A DNA stretch of 64,000 nt from an uncultured Bacteroidia bacterium. Lineage in GTDB: Bacteria > Bacteroidota > Bacteroidia > Bacteroidales > F082. The stretch is taken from contig CACXUM010000001.1 in the NCBI GenBank assembly GCA_902770835.1, positions 1-64,000 on the forward strand. The letters are read 5' to 3'. The translations under genes were made by a program, and so were the position numbers. Shown piece by piece: positions 58,347-64,000 of this stretch. Under the pieces are notes generated by a model, which saw only the letters and a program-made list of their open reading frames with translations, did not search any database and was not told the origin of the DNA. Each line of letters starts with the position of its first letter. The first letter of the stretch is position 1.

Positions 58347-58378
58347 CTGCTGCAAAAGTACGGCGCCCCTGAAACCTG

Positions 58379-58435
58379 TGAAATCCCCTTTGGTAGGTAT
58401 TTTCAAGGGTTTCCATCCCCTGTTTCGGGGATTTC
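58379..58435. repeat. Structured inverted-repeat region before the SulP gene
   Basis: GAAATCCCC (58379-58387) pairs with GGGGATTTC (58427-58435), and ATCCCC/GGGGAT (58415-58432) forms an inner hairpin. This is the structured part of the 363-nt gap 58161-58524. The gap otherwise holds only poly-T/A runs (58227-58272), the two promoters and the short putative RNA; no gene is seen. Confidence 0.5.
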
Positions 58436-58470
58436 CAGAAGCAAGCCGTCGCAAAGTCTTGAAACTGTTT

Positions 58471-58501
58471 TTGTAAGGTTCAATTATTCTTCATACTTTT
58501 G
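58471..58501 (+). promoter_or_regulatory. Promoter of the SulP transporter gene
   Basis: TTG at 58471-58473 and TACTTTTG at 58494-58501, 20 nt apart, match the Bacteroidetes consensus well. The start codon is 23 nt further. Confidence 0.65.
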
Positions 58502-58524
58502 CAGCCGTTTCCAAGACACATCAA

Positions 58525-60204
58525 ATGGCAAAATTCGATATTAAAGACGTTTTCTATCCCAAGTTTTTCAGTGTTTTGAAAAAGGGATACACGAAGAAAC
58601 AATTCACAAAAGACCTGTTTTCGGGCATCATCGTGGGCATCGTGGCGTTGCCGTTGGCCATTGCGTTTGCGGTGGCTTCGGGCGTGTCGCCCGACAAGGG
58701 TATCGTCACCGCCATCATTGCGGGATTCCTGATTTCGCTGTTGGGCGGCAGCCGTGTGCAGATTGGCGGTCCCACGGGGGCTTTCGTCATCATCATCGCG
58801 GGCGTTGTGTCGCAATACGGGCTTGACGGCCTGATGATTTCGACCATTCTGGCAGGCATTTTTATGATTATGTTCGGGTTGCTGAAATTGGGTTCGCTGT
58901 TGCGCTTCATTCCCCATCCTTTGGTGGTGGGCTTCACCAGTGGTATTGCCCTGACCATCTTCTCAACCCAGATAAAAGACGCCCTCGGACTTGAAATCGC
59001 CAATGTGCCGGCAGGGTTTGTCGACAAATGGGGCGTGTATTTCGACAGCCTCGGAACCATCAACTATTGGGCATTGGGCATCACAGTTGCAACCATTGTG
59101 ATAAGTTTGACATTCAATAAGTTGACCAACAAAATCCCTGGTTCGTTTGTGGCCATCATCTTGGTTTCGGCTTTGGTGGCCATCTTCGACATTCCCGTGA
59201 CCACCATCGAAAGCATGTTCGGCGAAATCAAGGGCAGCCTCGCGTTGAGCATCCCGGAGGTGCATTGGGAGAATGTAGGAAACTATGTGCAGCCGGCCAT
59301 TACCATCGCCTTGCTCGGTTCTATCGAATCGTTGTTGTCGGCGGTCGTTGCCGACGGTATGATCGGTAGCCACCACCGCAGCAACACCGAGCTTATCGGT
59401 CAGGGCATCGCCAACATCATCACGCCTTTGTTTGGCGGTATTCCGGCCACGGGAGCCATTGCACGCACCGCCACCAACATCAAGAACGGAGGTCGCACGC
59501 CCGTTGCGGGTATTGTTCATGCTATCACTTTGTTGCTCATCATGTTATGTTTGGGAAACTATGCCAAACTGATTCCCATGTCGTGCCTCGCGGGCATCCT
59601 CATCGTGGTGGCCTACAACATGAGCGAATGGCGCAGTTTCGCCTCCATCCTTCGCGGCTCGCCCTACGACATCATCATCCTGCTTGTGACCTTCTTCCTC
59701 ACCGTGCTCGTCGATTTGACCGTGGCCATCGAGGTCGGCATTGTGCTGGCATCGTTGATGTTCATGAAGCGCATGGCCGACAATGGCGAGGCCATTTTGA
59801 AGAACGACTTGGACACCAATACGATGGAAAACTACGACGACATCCCCAAAGGCATCGAGATTTACGAAATCAGCGGGCCGTTCTTCTTCGGCGCAGCGAA
59901 GCATTTTAGTGAGGTGCTGAAAGGCCGTCCCGATTCCACCAAGATATTGATTATCAGAATGAGGCATGTGCCTTTCATGGACGAAACCGGAGAGCGCAAC
60001 TTCATGGAAGCCATCAAGTCGCTCCAAACCGACAACAAGAAAATCATCCTTTCGGGCGTGCAGCCCAACGTCCGCAAATCGTTAGACAAATGCCGCATTT
60101 CCTTCCTCATCGGCAAGGGCAACATCCACGACAACTTCGACGCGGCTTTGGCCCATGCCAAGGAAGCATTGGAAGAGGAAAAATCCGCTACAAATAATCA
60201 GTAA
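58525..60204 (+). CDS. SulP-family anion transporter with STAS domain
   Basis: A 559-residue inner-membrane transporter for sulfate, bicarbonate or similar anions. The transport core (about residues 25-430) has the conserved GIIVGIVALPLAIAFAVASG, the segment GGSRVQIGGPTGAFVIIIAG and GGIPATGAIARTATN, with about 12 to 14 membrane helices. The C-terminal STAS domain (about 440-555) has ISGPFFFGAAKHF and FMDETGERNFMEA. In many members the substrate is bicarbonate or sulfate and cannot be told from sequence. It has its own promoter and ends before a weak hairpin near 60229-60245. Confidence 0.94.
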   Translation: MAKFDIKDVFYPKFFSVLKKGYTKKQFTKDLFSGIIVGIVALPLAIAFAVASGVSPDKGIVTAIIAGFLISLLGGSRVQIGGPTGAFVIIIAGVVSQYGLDGLMISTILAGIFMIMFGLLKLGSLLRFIPHPLVVGFTSGIALTIFSTQIKDALGLEIANVPAGFVDKWGVYFDSLGTINYWALGITVATIVISLTFNKLTNKIPGSFVAIILVSALVAIFDIPVTTIESMFGEIKGSLALSIPEVHWENVGNYVQPAITIALLGSIESLLSAVVADGMIGSHHRSNTELIGQGIANIITPLFGGIPATGAIARTATNIKNGGRTPVAGIVHAITLLLIMLCLGNYAKLIPMSCLAGILIVVAYNMSEWRSFASILRGSPYDIIILLVTFFLTVLVDLTVAIEVGIVLASLMFMKRMADNGEAILKNDLDTNTMENYDDIPKGIEIYEISGPFFFGAAKHFSEVLKGRPDSTKILIIRMRHVPFMDETGERNFMEAIKSLQTDNKKIILSGVQPNVRKSLDKCRISFLIGKGNIHDNFDAALAHAKEALEEEKSATNNQ

Positions 60205-60310
60205 CCATCTGTTTGTTTTGCATGATTTGCCTAACAGAAGAGGCAGGTTTTTAAGTTTTTCCAGCGTAATAACAGACGCTGCTGGACTTGATTAATCAGA
60301 AGAATTGAGC

Positions 60311-60377
60311 AAAAACTTGCCGATAGCGGCAAAAACCACTATTTTTGTGGCGGATTTTGAAGAAAAACTTGCCGATA
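60311..60377 (+). promoter_or_regulatory. Fic gene promoter with duplicated operator-like repeat
   Basis: The 15-bp sequence AAAAACTTGCCGATA occurs at 60311-60325 and 60363-60377 (52 bp apart). Between them is the -7 box TATTTTTG (60340-60347). The first copy also contains TTGCCG-ATAG-CGGCAA, a perfect inverted repeat (60317-60332), around the -33 position. The second copy touches the Fic start codon. The arrangement suits autoregulation. Confidence 0.6.
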
Positions 60378-60378
60378 A

Positions 60379-61260
60379 ATGAAATACATTTCAGTCAGTC
60401 AGTTTGCCGAAAAACACGGCATCAGTGAGCGCACCGCCCGTAACTATTGCGCTACGGGGAAAATAGATGGCGCGTTCCTCACGGGAAAGACATGGAACAT
60501 TCCCGCCGAGGCCATCATACCCAAACGCAGCAAAATCAAGGTGTCGCCTTTGCTTGCCGCTTTGCGCGAGCAGAAGGAAACAAAGCTGAAAGGCGGCATC
60601 TACCATCGCACCCAAATCGACCTGACCTACAATTCCAACCATATTGAAGGAAGCCGATTGACCAAAGAACAGACGCGCTACATTTTCGAGACCAACACCT
60701 TGGGCATCACTACGGAGAGCACACGCATCGACGACATTTTGGAAACCGTGAACCATTTCCGCTGCGTCGATTATGTCATCGACCATGCCACCGACAAGAT
60801 TACCGAGGCGCACATCAAGCAATTGCATTTGTTGTTGAAAACCAACACTTCCGACAGCCAAAAATCGTGGTTTGCCGTAGGCGACTACAAGCGTTTGGCC
60901 AATGCCGTTGGAGAAGAGGAAACCGCCCAGCCCAAAGAAGTCCATCGTCAAATGAAGTCGCTATTGGCCGAATACAATGCCAAAAAGCAGATTAAATTTG
61001 ATGACCTTTTGGACTTCCATGTGCGTTTTGAGCGCGTCCATCCGTTTCAGGATGGCAACGGACGTGTCGGGCGGCTATTGTTGTTTTGGCAATGCCTTCA
61101 AACAAACATAGTGCCGTTCATCATCACAGAGGATTTGCGTTTGTTCTATTACAGAGGTATCCAAAACTGGGGCAAAATCAACGGCTATTTGTGCGACACC
61201 TGCTTGACGGCACAGGATAATTTCAAGGCGTTGTTGGAGTATTATAAGATACGGTATTGA
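60379..61260 (+). CDS. Fic-family protein with N-terminal helix-turn-helix
   Basis: A 293-residue Fic enzyme, predicted to transfer AMP to a target protein. The catalytic motif is HPFQDGNGRVGR (near residue 220), complete. The self-inhibitory motif is at the front of the Fic domain: NSNHIEGSRLT (the S/T-x-x-x-E-G form). Residues 1-45 are a MerR/excisionase-like DNA-binding helix-turn-helix (VSQFAEKHGISERTARNYC). Such proteins can repress their own gene, and two repeats of AAAAACTTGCCGATA lie around its promoter. No separate antitoxin gene is next to it. Confidence 0.9.
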   Translation: MKYISVSQFAEKHGISERTARNYCATGKIDGAFLTGKTWNIPAEAIIPKRSKIKVSPLLAALREQKETKLKGGIYHRTQIDLTYNSNHIEGSRLTKEQTRYIFETNTLGITTESTRIDDILETVNHFRCVDYVIDHATDKITEAHIKQLHLLLKTNTSDSQKSWFAVGDYKRLANAVGEEETAQPKEVHRQMKSLLAEYNAKKQIKFDDLLDFHVRFERVHPFQDGNGRVGRLLLFWQCLQTNIVPFIITEDLRLFYYRGIQNWGKINGYLCDTCLTAQDNFKALLEYYKIRY

Positions 61261-61314
61261 TGGGTGGAAACACATTGTCGCGAAAGACTTTGAAAGAAAT
61301 CAACCATCGTTTTT

Positions 61315-61342
61315 TTGTTTCGTAAAAAATGCCCTATATTTG
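61315..61342 (+). promoter_or_regulatory. Promoter of the nitroreductase gene
   Basis: TTG at 61315-61317 and TATATTTG at 61335-61342. The last bases of the -7 box include the TTG at 61340 that would be the longest start, so the true start must be the ATG at 61364. Confidence 0.6.
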
Positions 61343-61363
61343 CAGCCTACAAACAAATACATT

Positions 61364-62035
61364 ATGACACTAAACGAAGCAATCGTTGCCCGCCACTCGG
61401 TGCGGCAATACTTGGAAAAACCTATCGAATCGGAAAAGGTCGCGCAGCTGCAGGCCTTGATTGAAGAATGTAATAAGGAAGGTCAACTGCACCTTCAGTT
61501 GGTCACCAACGAGCCAAAAGCCTTTGCCGCTGGCATGGCCAAATATGGCGGGTTCAAAGGGGTCGGCAACTATATCGCCGTTGTAGGGCCGAAAGGCGAG
61601 GACGTGAAACTCGGCTACTACGGCGAGAAAGTAGTGCTGTTGGCACAAACCCTCGGCCTGAACACTTGTTGGGTGGGCTTGTCCTACAAGAAACAACCCG
61701 ACCAATACCAAGTGCTTGACGGTGAATCTTTGGTGGCAGTAATCGCTTTGGGCTATGGAGCCAACCAAGGCAACGCCCATCCGCAAAAAAAAGGCATTGA
61801 GCATTTCTGCCATGTGGAAGGTGCCATGCCTGAATGGTTCCGCAAGGGCATGGAAGCCGCTTTGTTAGCACCCACGGCCGTCAACCAGCAGAAGTTTGAG
61901 TTCATCCTGCATGAAGGCAACCGCGTGGAGGCCAAGGCGAAGTTCTCATTCATCGGCTACGCCGCCCTCGACCTCGGTATCGCCAAGTGCCATTTCGAGA
62001 TTGGAGCAGGGAGGGAGAATTTCAGTTGGGTTTGA
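61364..62035 (+). CDS. Nitroreductase-family protein
   Basis: A 223-residue FMN-dependent oxidoreductase of the nitroreductase family (TM1586-like, with the second half a diverged repeat). The N-terminus TLNEAIVARHSVRQYLEKPI is the flavin phosphate-binding segment (Arg, Ser, Arg). LLAQTLGLNTCWVGLSY and ALGYGANQG follow, then LLAPTAVNQQKFEF, the segment that contacts the flavin, and FSFIGYAALDLGIAKCHFEIGAG. The start is ATG 61364 (MTLNEAIV), which the promoter position requires. It converges with the macrodomain gene, 9 nt away. Confidence 0.88.
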   Translation: MTLNEAIVARHSVRQYLEKPIESEKVAQLQALIEECNKEGQLHLQLVTNEPKAFAAGMAKYGGFKGVGNYIAVVGPKGEDVKLGYYGEKVVLLAQTLGLNTCWVGLSYKKQPDQYQVLDGESLVAVIALGYGANQGNAHPQKKGIEHFCHVEGAMPEWFRKGMEAALLAPTAVNQQKFEFILHEGNRVEAKAKFSFIGYAALDLGIAKCHFEIGAGRENFSWV

Positions 62036-62044
62036 ACGCCGCTG

Positions 62045-62869
62045 TTATGAAGCGGACGATACCAAGTGTAGATAGATTTCCCTATCCACATCCTTGAACA
62101 CATTGAAAACCACTTGCTTGATACTGCAATCGGGATGCTTGGTCAAGTAATCCTTGACGGTTCGCACAGCGATTTCGGCGGCCAATCGGTTCGGGAAACG
62201 GAACTCACCCGTGGAAATGCAGCAGAAAGCGATGCTTTCGAGGCTGTTTTCGTCGGCACAGGCCATAATGGAACGGTAACAAGAAGTCAATTGATTCTTC
62301 TGAAAATCAGTCGGGATGCCGTTGGGGATAATCGGCCCCACCGTGTGGATGACATATTTGCAGGGTAGATTGTAGGCTTTCGTGATTTTGGCCTGGCCAG
62401 TAGGTTCCTCGTGACCTTGTTGGTGCATCAGTTGGTAACATTCCTCGCGCAGTTGCACGCCCGCTGCGGAATGGATGGCGTTGTCGATGCACTTGTGCAA
62501 AGGATGGAAGCAACCTAACATTTGGCTGTTGGCCGCATTGACGATGGCATCCACTTTCAGGCGGGTGATGTCGCCTTGCCATAGGATATAGTTTAGAGTT
62601 GAGGGTTTAGAGTTTAGAGTAGTTGAAAGTTGGAAGTTGATAGTGGAAAGTTGAGATGGTTCTACAATGCCTTTCTCTTGCAACTGGGCCTGTAGCTCCT
62701 CGTCCTGCAAACGCAGAAATTCCTCGCTGACAGGTTTCGGCCAGCGCACATTGCGCAAGGCACGGAACAGGTCGCGCTTGCCTTGCAAATCCTCTGGAAT
62801 CTGCATTTCGGAATACTGAGGGTCTTCCTTCAGAAGATAGTCTATCAAATAGTCCAAACGATTCATCAT
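62045..62869 (-). CDS. Protein-ADP-ribose hydrolase (macrodomain), partner of the class M sirtuin
   Basis: A 274-residue macrodomain protein. The N-terminal helical part is residues about 1-70. The macro fold then runs from YILWQGDITRLKVDAIVNAAN, with the key Asn/Asp, to SQMLGCFHPLHKCIDNAIHSAAGVQLREEC (which carries zinc-type ligands of this subgroup), HTVGPIIP and CCISTGEFRFPN. It removes ADP-ribose that the SirTM enzyme (next gene) attaches. Between the two domains is a low-complexity stretch PSQLSTINFQLSTTLNSKP, encoded by nine heptanucleotide repeats, which is unusual. Start ATG 62869; TTG codons upstream are less likely. Confidence 0.9.
   Translation of the reverse strand: MMNRLDYLIDYLLKEDPQYSEMQIPEDLQGKRDLFRALRNVRWPKPVSEEFLRLQDEELQAQLQEKGIVEPSQLSTINFQLSTTLNSKPSTLNYILWQGDITRLKVDAIVNAANSQMLGCFHPLHKCIDNAIHSAAGVQLREECYQLMHQQGHEEPTGQAKITKAYNLPCKYVIHTVGPIIPNGIPTDFQKNQLTSCYRSIMACADENSLESIAFCCISTGEFRFPNRLAAEIAVRTVKDYLTKHPDCSIKQVVFNVFKDVDREIYLHLVSSAS
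62591..62653 (-). repeat. Nine heptanucleotide repeat units inside the macrodomain gene
   Basis: Plus-strand units of 7 nt: GTTTAGA (62591, 62605, 62612), GTTGAGG (62598), then GTAGTTG, AAAGTTG, GAAGTTG, ATAGTGG and AAAGTTG up to 62653. Nine units make 63 nt, a multiple of three, so the frame holds. Gain or loss of one unit would shift it. Confidence 0.8.
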
Positions 62870-62891
62870 CAACAATTAAACGATTAAACAA

Positions 62892-63722
62892 TCAACACTT
62901 CAACAATTCCTCTAATACTTCTCCAATATCCCCATCAATCACAATCGACCTGTCTTTGATTTGTTCCACGGTGAACGCCTCGCCAAGGTTGATGGTGGCA
63001 TAAATCGCCTCTGGGTTTTTGTAGGTCATCTGCATGAACGGCAGTTTGATGATGGTCGGGGTGTTGCTCCCGATGCCGAGGTCCCAATACAGGATTTTGC
63101 CATGTTGGTGACCGTTCACGAAATCGAGGTAACGCTGTGCGGCCTTGTGCCAGCCCTCGTCCTCCACAAAGGTGTCGTCGGAACGCAGGTTGACCTTCAT
63201 GGAATCGCCGCAGACGGGACAATGGGGAATCAATTCGGTCGGGATTTTCATATCATTTTGTGCCGCAATCATTTTCCTTATGCTTTCCTCATTGTCGTAG
63301 GTCTTTTGGTGACAAGGTTTTGAGCATTGGAACAACCCATAATCGCCTTGGGTATAGAACAGCCTTTGTTTGTCGAAGCCCGCCTTTTGGAATTGGTGGT
63401 CGACGTTGGTGGTGATGACGAAATAGTCCTTGTCCTGCACGAGTTTCAAGAGGTTGTCGTAAACGGGTTTCGGGGCAGGCACATAGCGATTGTAGTAGAT
63501 ATGCCGACTCCAATAGGCCCAATGTTCCTCTTCGGTCGGGAACTGATGGAACCCCGCTGTGTACATATAGGTGAAGCCATATTTCCCGATGAAGTCGGCA
63601 AAGTGTTGCTCGAAACGTTCGCCGGAATAGGTGAAGCCCGCCGATGTCGATAGCCCCGCGCCGGCACCGACAATGATGGCGTCGGCAGATTTCAATGCTA
63701 TGTTAAGTTTCTCTATTTCCAT
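62892..63722 (-). CDS. Class M sirtuin (SirTM) protein ADP-ribosyltransferase
   Basis: A 276-residue Sir2-family protein. The NAD-binding start is IVGAGAGLSTSAGFTYSG (near residues 18-35). TTNVDHQFQKAGFD replaces the usual TQNID, and a zinc site is formed by CSKPCH and CPVCG. SirTM enzymes in bacteria ADP-ribosylate lipoylated carrier proteins and are encoded with a macrodomain hydrolase, as here. The usual carrier (GcvH-like) and lipoate ligase genes are not adjacent in this window. The start is ATG 63722 (MEIEKLNIALKSADA). Confidence 0.9.
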   Translation of the reverse strand: MEIEKLNIALKSADAIIVGAGAGLSTSAGFTYSGERFEQHFADFIGKYGFTYMYTAGFHQFPTEEEHWAYWSRHIYYNRYVPAPKPVYDNLLKLVQDKDYFVITTNVDHQFQKAGFDKQRLFYTQGDYGLFQCSKPCHQKTYDNEESIRKMIAAQNDMKIPTELIPHCPVCGDSMKVNLRSDDTFVEDEGWHKAAQRYLDFVNGHQHGKILYWDLGIGSNTPTIIKLPFMQMTYKNPEAIYATINLGEAFTVEQIKDRSIVIDGDIGEVLEELLKC

Positions 63723-63892
63723 AAAATCAAAATACACTGCAAAAATACACAAGATTTCTATATTTCAGCCACTTATCCTTTTTTCAATACACAAACCTTT
63801 TTGTAAGTATTGCTGAAAAACAACAAGTTAATACAAGAAGAAAAATCACTTCGCCGCCAACCAGCACCCCACCGCCATAATGAAAAAAAATA

Positions 63893-63932
63893 TTCGTAAA
63901 ATTACGAACAATTCAAAAAATGTGTATTTTTG
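63893..63932 (+). promoter_or_regulatory. Promoter with palindrome before the last gene
   Basis: TTCGTAA-AA-TTACGAA (63893-63908) is a perfect inverted repeat lying just upstream of a -7 box TATTTTTG at 63925-63932. It could be an operator covering the -33 position. Confidence 0.5.
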
Positions 63933-63958
63933 CCGCGTCAAACCAATGAAATTTAGGC

Positions 63959-64000
63959 ATGGAAAAACAAGAATACACCGAAATACAGATTCGTATGGCA
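63959..64000 (+). CDS. Unidentified protein, first 14 codons only (3' end outside window)
   Basis: ATG at 63959 starts MEKQEYTEIQIRMA and runs off the edge. It is 27 nt after a good -7 box and has normal codons. The length is too short to identify a family. Confidence 0.5.
   Translation, partial: MEKQEYTEIQIRMA

Noticed and set aside
1-64000. tRNA, rRNA or tmRNA genes
   Set aside because: Gaps were read through and none shows a cloverleaf, CCA-type end or rRNA-like sequence; a computed scan could still find one missed here.

Overview
The window reads as chromosomal DNA of a member of the Bacteroidota, most likely the order Bacteroidales. Four things support this. Bacteroidetes-type promoters (-7 box TAnnTTTG, usually with TTG about 20 nt upstream) sit before many genes, and strong Shine-Dalgarno sequences are absent. 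Several secreted proteins end in type IX secretion (T9SS) C-terminal sorting domains, and a T9SS plug protein is encoded. There are many lipoproteins and carboxypeptidase-regulatory TonB receptors. DAHP synthase is fused to chorismate mutase. The genus cannot be told from sequence alone. No rRNA, tRNA or CRISPR array was seen. Some genes are dense and GC-richer (housekeeping). Others are clearly AT-richer (accessory: 5.04-5.65 kb, 6.3-8.14 kb, parts of 21.3-23.6 kb and about 50.1-51.1 kb).

Left part (1-25 kb). The window opens inside an RND efflux pump gene followed by its TolC-like outer-membrane factor. Next is a type III restriction-modification island (mod, a frameshifted PIN-GNAT-PUA-like gene, an ASCH gene, res), then a zeta-toxin-like kinase with a small overlapping partner. 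An operon of envelope or secreted proteins follows (lipoproteins, an M1 peptidase split by a frameshift, a repeat protein with a T9SS tail). A histidine kinase, rpoN and asnS lie on the minus strand. After these come a DUF1016 nuclease, a REP-associated transposase and an unusual GNAT-DAHP synthase-chorismate mutase fusion bounded by REP-like palindromes.

Middle part (25-46 kb). A three-gene operon encodes a 1268-residue TonB-dependent receptor, a 1520-residue secreted protein with a T9SS-like tail and a PorV/PorQ-family barrel; these probably work together at the cell surface. greA (with a hairpin in its leader), a HIT hydrolase, the T9SS plug protein and priA follow. Two unrelated-looking AAA ATPases come next, one DUF4143 type and one DUF234 type. 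The first has four copies of a 12-bp sequence at an exact 33-bp period upstream. The second is flanked on both sides by the same 57-bp palindromic repeat. An outer-membrane beta-barrel protein ends this part.

Right part (46-64 kb). Genes include an acyl-ACP thioesterase, a Na/Pi cotransporter with a PhoU-like domain, a flavin-reductase-like lipoprotein, a single-chain MmeI-like restriction-methylation enzyme, a cupin and a GNAT. A C10 cysteine peptidase with a T9SS tail follows. An oxidative-stress cluster (OhrR-type MarR regulator, ferritin-like protein, glutathione peroxidase, a 59-residue winged helix and a radical SAM protein) is read leftward from a promoter with a perfect palindrome. 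Then come a SulP transporter, a Fic enzyme with operator-like repeats, a nitroreductase, and a macrodomain/class M sirtuin pair. The macrodomain gene carries a heptanucleotide repeat tract inside its coding sequence. The window ends 14 codons into another gene.
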